The notes beneath the pieces were generated by a model. It worked only from the letters and a program-made list of their open reading frames with translations, was not told the origin of the DNA and did not search any database. From assembly GCF_003426775.1 (NCBI RefSeq), contig NZ_QJUG01000013.1, forward strand, positions 1-61,526: a stretch of DNA of 61,526 nt. The letters run 5' to 3'. The translations under genes were made by a program, and so were the position numbers. Of this stretch, positions 1-9,514 are shown piece after piece (positions within the stretch are counted from its first letter, which is position 1; each line of letters opens with the position of its first letter). The stretch comes from Allorhizocola rhizosphaerae. Lineage in GTDB: Bacteria; Actinomycetota; Actinomycetes; Mycobacteriales; Micromonosporaceae.

Positions 1-930
1 CGGTTGGGCCGGACGCTCCGCCTTCGCTGGCGCAGGCGTTTCGGCCAACGGTCCGGCTTGCGATCCGGTCGGGGGATTGTGTGCCGCGCCGGTGCCGGCG
101 ATGGCCCGCTCGGCCGCGAGCCCGAACTCCGCGGCGGTCTGCCAGCGCTGGGCGGGCTCGGCCGCCAGCGCCTGGGCCACCACGCGAGCCACGTGCTGCG
201 GTACATCGGCAGGCAGCGGCGGTGCGGGGCGATGCACGCGTTGCAGGGCCGCAGCGAACGGATCGTCCGCTACGAAGGGCTTCTGCCCGGCGAGACATTC
301 GTAGGCGACCACACCGAGCGCGTACACGTCGCTGAGCGCCGAAACCGGCTGGCCCAGAACCTGTTCGGGGGCCAGGTAGGACGGCGTGCCCAGGATCATC
401 CCCGGCATGGTCAGCGCCGTGGCATCCGGATTGGTGGCGATACCGAAATCGGTCAGTACGATGGCTCCGTTGAGCCGGATCAACAGGTTGGCCGGCTTGA
501 TGTCGCGGTGCACTATTCCGTGCTCGTGCACGGCCTGCAGCGCCTGCGCGGTCTGCCTGACCAGGTCCATTGTGGTCTCGGGAGACAGCCGGCCGACCCG
601 CCTCAGCAGCGCAGACAGCGGCTCCCCGGCAACATGCTCCATGACCAGGAACGCGGCCGTGCCCTGAGGTCCCGATCTGTCGGACAGCTCGGTCTCACCA
701 AAGTCGTGGATAGCGACCACTCCCGGGTGGTGGACGCTGGCCAGGGCCCGCGCCTCGGCCAGAAACCGCCGGCCGAACTGGGGATCGGCCTGCAGATCCG
801 GCAACACCACCTTGACCGCGACCGTGCGGCCGAGAATCGCGTCGGTGGCCCGCCAAACCTCGCCCATACCACCAGCGCCGATCAGCTCGACAAGGCGGTA
901 ACGGCCGGCCAAGGCCGCACCCTGCTGCAT
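1..930 (-). CDS. Hanks-type Ser/Thr protein kinase (partial, 3' end outside window)
   Basis: The reverse strand reads from an ATG at 930 to the window edge without a stop, giving about 310 residues of a PknB-type eukaryotic-like Ser/Thr kinase. Visible motifs in order are the glycine loop GAGGMGEV, the VAVK lysine, HRDIKPAN (catalytic loop), TDFGIA (DFG Mg site), and the YLAPEQ activation-segment end. After the kinase domain (to about residue 270) the chain turns Ala/Pro-rich, as in the juxtamembrane linkers of receptor kinases, so a membrane segment and sensor domain may lie beyond the edge. A GAAGGGAA Shine-Dalgarno-like stretch precedes the start. Its targets cannot be told from sequence. 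The long plus-strand ORF over this stretch is a shadow. Confidence 0.93.
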   Translation of the reverse strand, partial: MQQGAALAGRYRLVELIGAGGMGEVWRATDAILGRTVAVKVVLPDLQADPQFGRRFLAEARALASVHHPGVVAIHDFGETELSDRSGPQGTAAFLVMEHVAGEPLSALLRRVGRLSPETTMDLVRQTAQALQAVHEHGIVHRDIKPANLLIRLNGAIVLTDFGIATNPDATALTMPGMILGTPSYLAPEQVLGQPVSALSDVYALGVVAYECLAGQKPFVADDPFAAALQRVHRPAPPLPADVPQHVARVVAQALAAEPAQRWQTAAEFGLAAERAIAGTGAAHNPPTGSQAGPLAETPAPAKAERPAQP

Positions 931-1776
931 GGCAGTTCCCTTCGGTCAACCCACGCCGGACGAACCCGACGCCCAAAACAAGCGGCTATATCGCGGCCGG
1001 TGCCGCCCTGGGCGGGCGTCATGGCACGGCGGCCAGGCCACGCTAAAAGCGCAGAGAGGTATTATGCACGATCATGGCGGACACGCGCGGATTGCTGTCC
1101 ACAGTGGACCGGGCCGGCCCGCGTCGGTTCAGCGAACGCCTCCAGTGCTGATCCAGCTCGGCTCATGGACGGTGTGACTCCGAGCCGGGCGCAGGCGGCG
1201 GTGGCCCGCACATGACGACATTCGACAGGCGTCGCTACGACCTCGGTCCTTTGGGGTATGGCCGATGCCTGCGCACGAAGGGTAGCGTCCGGTCACAGTC
1301 GCCGCACCGGTCTCGACGGTTTTGGTGCCACCTCACGGCGATGTGTGGCTCCAACCATCGGGGAATTCCCCGTTGGAGGCGATTCGCGACGCTGTTTCTC
1401 TGCACGCGCTCGGCCACTACCTGAAGCGGCAACGGGCAAAGCCGATGTTGTGTATGCAGCCTTCGAACCGGCAGTGGCCGTCGTCGCACCTCGGACAGCA
1501 ACAACCCGTGCCAGGCGGCGTCACGTAGCGGCAAGTGACGTCCGTCGAGCTGTGTGACGAGCCGCGGACGAACACAATCTTGGGATCCCGTACAAGACTC
1601 CGACCGTCGTCACACCGACTAATCCGGCAACGGTAAAGAACTGTTGCCGTGCTCAAGTCGTACAGACCGACCAACATCAGGATGGAATGAATTCGGCGAG
1701 GTATTGCTTTTGTTGAGTTGCCCTCTCAGACTATAGATTCACATGTATCGATCCTTCCTCGAAGAAGGGTGATGTC
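931..1776. other. Intergenic region, no convincing gene
   Basis: About 850 bases between the divergent kinase and encapsulin genes. Short ORFs exist in all frames, but none has a good ribosome site together with a recognisable protein. A minus-strand ORF at 1417-1677 is cysteine-rich near its end and could be a decayed remnant. The region must hold the promoters of both flanking units. Confidence 0.5.
1710..1737 (+). promoter_or_regulatory. Candidate promoter of the encapsulin/terpene operon
   Basis: TTGTTG (1710-1715) and TATAGA (1732-1737) are separated by 16 bases and lie 39 bases before the first shell gene. This is a weak match to a housekeeping promoter, found by eye in an otherwise GC-rich stretch. 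Confidence 0.3.
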
Positions 1777-3191
1777 ATGACCGAGTCCGTTGAAATGGGT
1801 GTTTCGGTCCACGACGAGCAGACCCCGTTGAGTCTTGGCACCGCCGCTGCTCGGAACTTGGCGACGACAACGAAGTCCGTACCGCAGATGCAGGGGGTGA
1901 CGTCGCGATGGTTGCTGCGGATTCTGCCGTGGATCCAGGCATCCGGCGGCACGTTCCGGGTCAACCGGCGGTTGTCCTACGCGCCCGATGCAGGGCGGGT
2001 GAGGTTCACTGAGACCGGCGGTGGCGCCGGGGTGCGGGTGGATCCTCAGGCGTTGGGCGAGCTTCCGCCGCTGCGGGGGTTCGTGGACGCTGAGGTGTTC
2101 GAAGGGCTGGCCGAGCGGTTTGTGCAGCGGCAGTTCGCCTCGGGCGAGGTGGTCGTGCAGTCCGGTCAGCCGGCCGACCAGGTTGTGCTGATCGTCCACG
2201 GCAAAGTCGAGTTGATCGGCTCTGGCAGGTACGGCGGCGAGACATTACTGCGGGTGCTGTCCGACGGTGAGTATTTCGGTGAACAATCGCTGGTGGAGCC
2301 GAACGCGAATTGGGACTACACGGTCCGCGCGATGACCCCGTGCTCGGTGTTGGCCCTGCCGAGCCGAGATTTTCAGGAGCGGCTTGAGCGGTCCGAGGCA
2401 CTGCGCACGCATGTCGAGCAGGTGCGTACCCGGCCGAAGCCGTCGCTCAACGAATACGGAGAGGTAGCCATAGAAGTAGCGTCCGGGCATGTCGGGGAGC
2501 CGCGACTGCCGGGCACCTACGTGGCGTACGAACTGGCGCCGCGAGAGTACGAGCTGAGCTTGGCGCAGACCGTGTTGCGCATTCATTCGCGGGTGGCGGA
2601 TCTGTACAACGATCCGATGAACCAGTTTGAGCAGCAGTTGAGACTGACTATCGAAGCGCTGAGGAGCGGCAGGAACGGGAGCTGGTAAACAATTCTGATT
2701 TCGGGCTGCTGTACAACGTGGACCCCAGACAGCGGGTCTCTACCCGTACGGGGCCGCCCACGCCGGACGACTTGGACGAGTTGCTCACTCTGGTGTGGAA
2801 GGATCCGTGCTACTTCCTTGCCCACCCGAGGGCGATCGCGGCGTTCGGCCGCGAGTGCAGCCGCCGCGGCGTCTATCCGACCAGCGTCGATCTGCAGGGC
2901 CACGCGGTACCCGCTTGGCGGGGCATCCCAATCCTGCCTTGCAACAAGATCCCTATCTCCGACGCTTACAGTACATCCTTCCTCCTGCTACGTACCGGGT
3001 TGGACAGCCAGGGCGTGATCGGTCTCCACCAGATCGGTATCCCGGACGAGTACCAGCCGAGCCTTTCCGTCCGGTTCATGAACATTAACGAGCAGGCGAT
3101 CATCTCGTACCTGGTCACCGCTTACTACTCCGTCGCGGTCCTGGTGCCGGACGCGCTCGGCATCTTGGACAACGTCGAAATAGGACGGTAG
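1777..3191 (+). pseudogene. Family 2B encapsulin shell protein A, split by a 1-nt frameshift
   Basis: Frame one (1777-2688, 303 aa) carries the shell N-terminus and a cNMP-binding-like insert (about residues 105-215) with an FGEQSL phosphate-cassette-like motif. Its intact paralogue at 5490 continues smoothly where this ORF ends. The missing C-terminal half is found in another frame, 2664-3191, and aligns almost residue for residue with that paralogue ([49 protein letters not shown]). The break falls at 2662-2664, where one G of an AGGGAG-like stretch appears missing. No slippery heptamer is visible, so I read it as a deletion or assembly error rather than programmed frameshifting. If intact, the product would be about 470 aa, an HK97-fold shell subunit. 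A GAAGAAGGGTG ribosome site precedes the start. Confidence 0.85.
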
Positions 3192-3240
3192 GCCGACTGA
3201 CACCCGACCCGGTGCCCAGGCGACAGGGAAGAGGTAGCCC

Positions 3241-5484
3241 ATGCAACCTTTTGACCTCCCCGAGTTCTACGTGCCGTATCCGCCACGGCTGAATCCTCGT
3301 CTGGAGCCGGCGCGCCAGAACAGCAAGACCTGGGCATACGAAATGGGCTTCCTGGACGGTGAGGACCATCCGCGAAGCCGGGCCGTCTGGAGTGAACGCA
3401 AGTTCGACACCATGGACTTCGCCCTGTTCTGCGCGTACGTGTGGCCGGACGCCTCCGGCCCCGAACTCGACCTGCTGACCGAGTGGACGATCTGGGCTTT
3501 TGCCTTCGACGACTCCTTCGACGCCTTCGAACGTGGCAAGGACCTCACCGGGGCGCAGGAGTGGTTCGCCCGCCTGCTCGCGTTCATGCCGACGGAGCCG
3601 ACGGCCACCCCGGCGCCGACAGATGTGATGCAGCGGGGCTTGACCGACCTGTGGCCCCGCATCATGCGTCCCGCCTCGCCCGACTGGCGGCGCCGGTTCG
3701 CCACCGACGTCCAGGACTGTCTCCGGGAACCGTTGTACCGACTGGCCAGGCTTACCCACGGCCGCACCGTCGACCCGGTCGAATACATCGGGATGCGGCG
3801 CAAGGACGGCGGCGCACTGTGGGCGGCGGACATGGTCGAGCACGCTGCCGGCACGGAGCTTCCGGCGAGGATTGTGCTGTCCCGGCCGATACAGATCCTG
3901 CGGGACACCTTCGCCGACGCTGTGCATCTCCTCAATGACATTTTCTCGTACCAGCGGGAAGCCGAGGAGGAGACGGGGGCTCCCAGCAACAGCGTGCTAC
4001 TGACCGAGCGATTCCTCGGCTGTACGCCCCAACAGGCCGCCGATGTGGTCAATGACTTGCTGAACTCGCGGTTGCACCAATTCGAGAACACCGTGGTGGC
4101 CGAACTGCCCGTCCTGTATGAGGAGAACCGGCTACGGCCGGCAGAACGGCTGGATGTGCTCAGATACATCAGGGGACTACAGGAGTGGTATTCAGGTTCG
4201 TACGAGTGGCACAAGCGGTCCAGCCGCTACGCGGATCCCAGTTCGCAGGTCGGTCCGATGCGCGTACCATGGCTTGCCGGTCCTATCGCCTTGGGCACTT
4301 CGGCAGTCCACATTGGAGTACGAGGTGGCGCAGCGCGGCGGCGCGGGTGCCCGGCCATCCGGCTCGGGGTGGACGACGGCCGCACGCAGCCCGTGGAGCC
4401 ACCAGATTTCTACATGCCGTTCCAGGTCCGGTTGAACCCTGACCTGGAGACGATCCGCCGGCACGCGACGGCATGGGCCGAGCAGATGGGCATGTTCGAC
4501 TGGCCATCCGGTTTCGCCACCCCCACTGTGTGGAACCGTCCGGCATTCGACCGCATGGATCTCGGATTGTTCGTGGCGCTAAGGTTTCCCGAAGCCACGG
4601 ACCGCGCGCTCGACCTCGTGACCGAATGGACCATCTGGACGGTCTACCTGGACGACTTCTTCCTGAAGGTGTTCAAGCGAGGCCACAACCTGCCGGCCGC
4701 AACGGCATACATGCGCCGCCTGATGACGTATCTGTCCGAACCGTCGCTCGATATCCCCGCGCCGACGGATCCGGTCCAGCGAGGACTGAAGCAGGTGTGG
4801 GCCCGCACCCGACCGAATCTGCCGGAAGACGCGCGTCGCCGGTTCATCGCCCGCGCCCGAGGATTTCTGGACACGTTTCTGTGGGAACTCGGCAACCTGG
4901 TCCAGAGCAGGCTTCCTGACCCAGTGGACTACATGGAAATGCGCCGGCGGTCGGTCGGGGCGCGCTTCGAGGACGCGCTCGGCCAGTATGTCACCGGCCA
5001 GGACCTGCCGGCCGAATTCCTGGCGGCCCGGCCGATGCGGATGCTGTCGGACATCATCGGCGATGTCTACGGCATCTACAACGACATCTTTTCCTACCGG
5101 CGGGAGATCGAGGAGGAGGATGAAACCCACAATGGACTACTGGTCCTGCGGCGGACCTTCGACTGGGACCTGGACCGCGCCGTCGGAGTGCTCAACAATC
5201 TGGCCACCGCACGGCTGCACGAGTTCGAGGGCATCGTAGCCTTCGACCTACCCGCTCTTCTCGACGAGCACCACGCGCAGGACGGCCAGAGGACCAGCCT
5301 GCACAGGTACATCGAGGCCGTACAGACCCGCCTGGCCGGGTTCCTCCGTTGGCATTCGGCGACAGGCCGCTACCGCAGCGACGAAACCCGGTACCCGAAT
5401 CTCCATCGACTCCTTGCCGGTCCGACGGGGCTGGGCACCTCCGCCGTGCGTCTGCCCACACCTGAACCCCGACGGGATCGGTGA
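3241..5484 (+). CDS. Two-domain (tandem) class I terpene cyclase, probable encapsulin cargo
   Basis: A 747-aa protein made of two complete class I terpene synthase domains (about 1-335 and 383-715) of the geosmin/germacradienol synthase type. Domain 1 has the metal motif DDSFD near residue 90 and the NSE triad NDIFSYQRE at 231-239. Domain 2 has DDFFL near 470 and NDIFSYRRE near 613. Each domain ends in a nearly identical short motif, LAGPxxLGTSAV (about 344-355 and 724-735). The likely reaction is ionisation and cyclisation of a prenyl diphosphate; which product cannot be said. GGAAGAGG lies just upstream, and the stop overlaps the GTGA before the next shell gene. Its place between two family 2B shell genes suggests it is packaged. 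No geranyl-diphosphate C-methyltransferase is nearby, which argues against 2-methylisoborneol synthase. Confidence 0.88.
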   Translation: MQPFDLPEFYVPYPPRLNPRLEPARQNSKTWAYEMGFLDGEDHPRSRAVWSERKFDTMDFALFCAYVWPDASGPELDLLTEWTIWAFAFDDSFDAFERGKDLTGAQEWFARLLAFMPTEPTATPAPTDVMQRGLTDLWPRIMRPASPDWRRRFATDVQDCLREPLYRLARLTHGRTVDPVEYIGMRRKDGGALWAADMVEHAAGTELPARIVLSRPIQILRDTFADAVHLLNDIFSYQREAEEETGAPSNSVLLTERFLGCTPQQAADVVNDLLNSRLHQFENTVVAELPVLYEENRLRPAERLDVLRYIRGLQEWYSGSYEWHKRSSRYADPSSQVGPMRVPWLAGPIALGTSAVHIGVRGGAARRRGCPAIRLGVDDGRTQPVEPPDFYMPFQVRLNPDLETIRRHATAWAEQMGMFDWPSGFATPTVWNRPAFDRMDLGLFVALRFPEATDRALDLVTEWTIWTVYLDDFFLKVFKRGHNLPAATAYMRRLMTYLSEPSLDIPAPTDPVQRGLKQVWARTRPNLPEDARRRFIARARGFLDTFLWELGNLVQSRLPDPVDYMEMRRRSVGARFEDALGQYVTGQDLPAEFLAARPMRMLSDIIGDVYGIYNDIFSYRREIEEEDETHNGLLVLRRTFDWDLDRAVGVLNNLATARLHEFEGIVAFDLPALLDEHHAQDGQRTSLHRYIEAVQTRLAGFLRWHSATGRYRSDETRYPNLHRLLAGPTGLGTSAVRLPTPEPRRDR

Positions 5485-5489
5485 GACCT

Positions 5490-6881
5490 ATGTCCACGAT
5501 AGGGATCCAGCCGCTTTCCGCGCTCGGAACCGCAGCCGCTCGTACCCTGTCCGCCACAACCAAGTCCGTGCCTCAAATGCAGGCCATCTCACCCCGATGG
5601 CTGCTGCGCATGCTGCCCTGGGTGCAGGTGGGTGCAGGCACCTACCGACTCAATCGGCGAGCCTACTTCAGGATCGGCGATGGTCGGGTGGATGTCACCA
5701 AGACCGGTGATCAGGTACGGGTCATCCCCCGGGACCTGGGCGAGCTGCCGACACTGCGGGGATTACGCGACGTGGAGGTGCTGGAGGGACTGGCCGACCG
5801 GTTCGTCCAGCAGCAGATCCAGCCCGGCGAGATGATCGTGGAGTCCGGACAGCCGGCCGACCGGCTGGTACTTATCGCGCATGGCAAGGCCCGGCAGATT
5901 GCCACCGGCAAATACGGTGACGAGACTGTGCTGCGTGTGCTCGCTGACGGTGACTACGTCGGCGGTCAGGCTCTCACCACTGACGAGAGCGACTGGGACT
6001 TCAGCCTCCGCGCCGAGACCCCCTGCACGCTGCTGATCCTGACCCGCGAGTCGTTCCAGGAGGTGAACAGCCGGTCGGAGACCCTGCGTGAGCACATCCA
6101 GCGCGTGCGGGATTCGCTTCTGCCACCGCGCAACCGTGTCGGCGAAAGAGACATCGCGATCGCTGCAGGACAGTCTGGGGAGGCCAGGCTGCCCGGTAGC
6201 TACGCCGACTACGAACTGGCACCCCGGGAGTACCCGCTGAGCGTTGCCGAAACGGTACTGCGCATCCACACCCGCGTCGCCGACCTGTACAACAACCCGA
6301 TGAACCAGCTTGAACAGCAACTACGGCTGACCATCGAGGCGCTGCGGGAACGGCAGGAGAAGGAACTAATCACCAATCCCGAGTTCGGCTTGCTTCACAA
6401 CGTCGACCTGCGCCAGCGCATCTCAACGCAGACCGGCCCACCCACTCCGGACGACCTCGACGATCTACTCGCTCGCCGCCGCAGGTCACGGTTCTTCCTC
6501 GCTCATCCCCGAGCCATCGCCGCATTCGGTCGTGAATGCAGCCGCCGCGGGCTCTACCCGCAGACCGTCGAGGTGCACGGCCGCCGGGTGCCCGCGTGGC
6601 GCGGGGTACCCCTGTTACCCAGCGACAAAATCCCCATCAAGGCGGACAACACCACATCGGTTCTGGTCCTGCGTACTGGTGAAGAGGACCAGGGTGTGAT
6701 CGGCCTACACCAGACCGGCATCCCGGACGAATACCAGCCCGGCCTGTCCGTACGGCTCACCAGCGTCAACAACAAAGCGGTGATGTCGTACCTGGTCAGC
6801 GCCTACTATTCGGTCGCCGTCCTCGTGCCGGACGCCCTCGGCATCCTCGACAACGTCGAAGTCGCCCGATACCACGACTAA
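5490..6881 (+). CDS. Family 2B encapsulin shell protein B
   Basis: An intact 463-aa shell protein with an N-terminal HK97 arm ([20 protein letters not shown]), a cNMP-binding-like insert at about residues 85-210, and a C-terminal HK97 core ending in [19 protein letters not shown]. Compared with shell A, the phosphate-cassette-like motif FGEQSL has become VGGQAL, losing the glutamate that binds the ribose in CRP-type domains, so nucleotide binding may differ or be lost. An in-frame GTG at 5481 overlaps the cyclase stop (GTGA); I prefer the ATG at 5490, whose product starts like other shells, but coupling is likely either way. The family forms protein nanocompartments that enclose enzymes such as terpene cyclases. 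Confidence 0.9.
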   Translation: MSTIGIQPLSALGTAAARTLSATTKSVPQMQAISPRWLLRMLPWVQVGAGTYRLNRRAYFRIGDGRVDVTKTGDQVRVIPRDLGELPTLRGLRDVEVLEGLADRFVQQQIQPGEMIVESGQPADRLVLIAHGKARQIATGKYGDETVLRVLADGDYVGGQALTTDESDWDFSLRAETPCTLLILTRESFQEVNSRSETLREHIQRVRDSLLPPRNRVGERDIAIAAGQSGEARLPGSYADYELAPREYPLSVAETVLRIHTRVADLYNNPMNQLEQQLRLTIEALRERQEKELITNPEFGLLHNVDLRQRISTQTGPPTPDDLDDLLARRRRSRFFLAHPRAIAAFGRECSRRGLYPQTVEVHGRRVPAWRGVPLLPSDKIPIKADNTTSVLVLRTGEEDQGVIGLHQTGIPDEYQPGLSVRLTSVNNKAVMSYLVSAYYSVAVLVPDALGILDNVEVARYHD

Positions 6882-7046
6882 AACCGCCGCCGAGCAGCTA
6901 AGGCTGGAAGCCGTCGCTGCCAGCAGCCGGTAAAGCAAGGCACCGGTGGCCACGGAACGATCATCGACTGAGCGGCCACCACAAAAACAAGGCATGCGCC
7001 CGACCCACCACGCCCTACGGCCGCCCCATCCCGAAGGAGGAACCCG

Positions 7047-7283
7047 GTGTCCGCCCTCGGCCACCCCCACCGGCGACCACGCCGCCGACATCCTGTCACC
7101 GACACCGACACCGCCCGCGCCGCCGAGCTCATCAACGCCACCGGCGCCCGCGACTGGAGCCAGCACCAAGCCCGCCAACTCCACACCCAAGCCCTGCATG
7201 AACTACACACCGTCAACCCCAACCCACCAGCCGCCGCTCACCTCACCACCCTCGCCAGCCTGATCATTAACCGCCAGCACTGA
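7047..7283 (+). CDS. Small hypothetical protein
   Basis: A 78-aa ORF starting with GTG six bases after a strong GGAGG (7036-7040). The first 15 residues are rich in Arg and Pro. The rest is polar and Ala/His-rich, likely helical (ARAAELINATGARDWSQHQA and onward), and ends in LTTLASLIINRQH. I do not recognise a family. It follows shell B by 165 bases in the same direction and may be the last gene of the encapsulin operon. Codon use matches the neighbours. Confidence 0.5.
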   Translation: MSALGHPHRRPRRRHPVTDTDTARAAELINATGARDWSQHQARQLHTQALHELHTVNPNPPAAAHLTTLASLIINRQH

Positions 7284-7578
7284 GCCCCGGATTGGTTGAG
7301 GCGGTGTCGGCGTAGCGGACATGATCGCCGACCGGTATTGCGGGCAAAGCCCCGGTGACATGAATGAGCTCATGAATATAACATCATGTTGCGTCGATTT
7401 GCATCCGCCGCGAGCTGGTATTTAATCCGAATGGTTGCTCACGCGAGGGTGTATCAGTCCGCCATATGGGCTGCTTATCGCCTCGCAACGTGAATGTTCA
7501 AGTCATTCAACCGCAGACCACCCCAAGCTGTAAGCAGGCACCAAGCCTGGCGGCCGATACGCATCAAGGAGTCTGCGC
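7284..7578. promoter_or_regulatory. Intergenic region with palindrome upstream of the CocE-like gene
   Basis: This stretch is less GC-rich than its surroundings (ATAACATCATG, GGTATTTAATCC), as expected of a promoter region. It contains the perfect 10-bp palindrome ATGAGCTCAT at 7364-7373, flanked by further ATGAAT elements, a possible operator. No gene is seen. Confidence 0.35.
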
Positions 7579-9378
7579 ATGTCAAACGACACTCATCCAA
7601 CGAGTTCCAGCGCACCGACGGTCTTCGACACGGTCTTCGGGCGGGGAGCCCGAGAGATCACGTTGCCGGTGATCGGCAACGACTTCCGCAAGGATTTCAT
7701 CAAGATCGATGTCGACCCGGAGCCCGAGGACAATATCGCTGTCCAACTCGACGCCGCCGTTTTCGAACCCACGGACGAGTCCCTGTACGGGCCCGGTCCG
7801 TATCCGGTGGTGATCATGCCCGCTCCGCTGATCGGCACCGGTTGGCGGGCCTACTACCAGGACCCGGAGGACGGCGGTAGCGATGAGTACCCCGAGGGCT
7901 CCGGCATCACCATCAAGCTGGTGCGGCAGGGTTACATCGTGGTCGCCTACAGTCAGCGCGGCCTGTCCCACTCGACCGGTTACATCGACGTCGCGGGCGA
8001 CCTCGATGTGGCGGACGGCAGGAAGGTCATCGACTGGGTACGGGACAACACCGCCAACCCGAACATGGGCAAGGTGGGATTCGCGGGTGCGTCCTATGGC
8101 GCGGGCACCAGCTTGCTGATCGCCGCCCATGATGATCGGGTCAAGGCGGTGGCGGCCCTGAGCGCATGGGCCGATCTCTACGCCTCGCTCTACGAGAACG
8201 AGACCCGGCACATGAAAGCGTTCCTGAACCTCAAGACGCTCTTCGAAGGTGGGGTGGGGATCCCGCGAAAGCGGATCTCGAACAAGACCCGGCAGGTCTT
8301 CGACAACTACCTGGCCCATGAGGACGTCGAGAACTTGAGGACCTGGGCATTGACCCGGTCACCCAGCGAGTATCTGGCCAAGTACAACGCCAACGGCACC
8401 GCCATCTACCTGCACACCTACTACCACGAGACGATTTTCAACAACGCGGCCGTGATCGAGCTCTTCCGCAACCTGACCACGCCGAAGCGGCTGCTCGCAC
8501 AGATCGGTGACCACGGCAACGCGGAGGGACTGGGTCTGGCCGGGATGGACACGTACCCGACCGGACACCTCTACCAATGGTTCGCGCGGCACCTCAAGTG
8601 CGAGGGCGAGGACAATCCCAACACCGTGTTCGTCGAGGAGATGTGGAAGCCGGCCGCAGGTCCGAAACCTTTCCCGGACCTGGCCGCGGTAGAGAATCCG
8701 GTTCGACGTCGCTACCTTGTGCAGGGTCTCGGCCTCGACGGCAGGCTCGCCGAAACCGCGCCGCCCACCGTTACCGTCGCCAGGTTCACGGTGGGACAAA
8801 ACGACGACGTCTCGGTCGAGTCGGCGCCACTGGTGGTGCTCAGCGGCATCCTGGAGCGGCTTGATGTGCCGGTCAACTACAACATGACCGTTCAGCAGCT
8901 GCCGCCGGTCCCGGTCCCGGTCATTCCGGGGGCTCCATTCGATCTGGAACCGCACTTCCTGCCTCGCTCACGGCCCTTGCCGCGCCAACATGCCGCGGTG
9001 TGGTCGGAGCAAACCGGCGCCGGCAGCCGACCGCGACAAATCAAGGGGCGGCCGACGGCTCACCTGCGGGTCAAAGCGGAAGCCACCCGGATCACCGTCT
9101 GCGTATATCTGCTCGTATCGGGTCCGCTGCTCAATGTCGGCAGGATGGTGACCAGCGGCGTGTTCTCCTACACCAACGCCACGCCGGGAGCGGTGAAGGA
9201 GATCGACATCCCGATGCAGTTCGTCAACTACATCGTGCCCGAAAATCACCGGATGGTAGTGGTCGTCACGGCGAACGACCCGCTCTACGAGGGTGCCGTC
9301 GAGTCGGTGATCGGTACCCCGGTGGAGATCCTGTCCGGACCCGGTGCCGAATCGTCGTGGGTGGACGTTCCCATCTAG
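7579..9378 (+). CDS. CocE/NonD-type alpha/beta hydrolase (X-Pro dipeptidyl-peptidase family S15)
   Basis: A 599-aa protein with the S15/CocE layout: an alpha/beta-hydrolase domain (about 20-380) with nucleophile motif GASYGAG (near residue 175), and a C-terminal jelly-roll domain (about 390-599) typical of X-Pro peptidases and cocaine esterase. The family hydrolyses acyl esters, beta-lactams or Xaa-Pro peptide bonds; the substrate here is unknown. No signal peptide is visible, so it is probably cytoplasmic. AAGGAG lies 8 bases before the ATG. It is a single-gene unit ending at the bidirectional terminator at 9397. Confidence 0.88.
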   Translation: MSNDTHPTSSSAPTVFDTVFGRGAREITLPVIGNDFRKDFIKIDVDPEPEDNIAVQLDAAVFEPTDESLYGPGPYPVVIMPAPLIGTGWRAYYQDPEDGGSDEYPEGSGITIKLVRQGYIVVAYSQRGLSHSTGYIDVAGDLDVADGRKVIDWVRDNTANPNMGKVGFAGASYGAGTSLLIAAHDDRVKAVAALSAWADLYASLYENETRHMKAFLNLKTLFEGGVGIPRKRISNKTRQVFDNYLAHEDVENLRTWALTRSPSEYLAKYNANGTAIYLHTYYHETIFNNAAVIELFRNLTTPKRLLAQIGDHGNAEGLGLAGMDTYPTGHLYQWFARHLKCEGEDNPNTVFVEEMWKPAAGPKPFPDLAAVENPVRRRYLVQGLGLDGRLAETAPPTVTVARFTVGQNDDVSVESAPLVVLSGILERLDVPVNYNMTVQQLPPVPVPVIPGAPFDLEPHFLPRSRPLPRQHAAVWSEQTGAGSRPRQIKGRPTAHLRVKAEATRITVCVYLLVSGPLLNVGRMVTSGVFSYTNATPGAVKEIDIPMQFVNYIVPENHRMVVVVTANDPLYEGAVESVIGTPVEILSGPGAESSWVDVPI

Positions 9379-9396
9379 ACACCCAGTGACCGACGT

Positions 9397-9426
9397 CGGG
9401 GCCACGACACGTCAGTCGTGGCCCCG
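9397..9426. terminator. Bidirectional hairpin terminator
   Basis: A 12-bp GC-rich perfect stem (9397-9408 with 9415-9426) and a 6-nt loop, ACGTCA, between two convergent genes. Confidence 0.75.
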
Positions 9427-9514
9427 GCCGCTTGATCAGGCACGCGGCGCCACCGCGCCGGGTTCCCCTACGGCTTGCGCCGTCTGGTCGCCGGGGACTT
9501 CGACGGCGGCGGGT

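Noticed and set aside
4-1215. Long plus-strand ORF of 403 codons
   Set aside because: It lies antisense to a clear Ser/Thr kinase with all Hanks motifs and has no protein-like content itself.
2656-2690. Programmed -1 frameshifting in shell A
   Set aside because: No X-XXY-YYZ slippery heptamer or obvious downstream stem is seen, and the paralogue needs no shift.
3241-5484. Cyclase as 2-methylisoborneol synthase
   Set aside because: It has two cyclase domains and there is no prenyl-diphosphate C-methyltransferase gene next to it.
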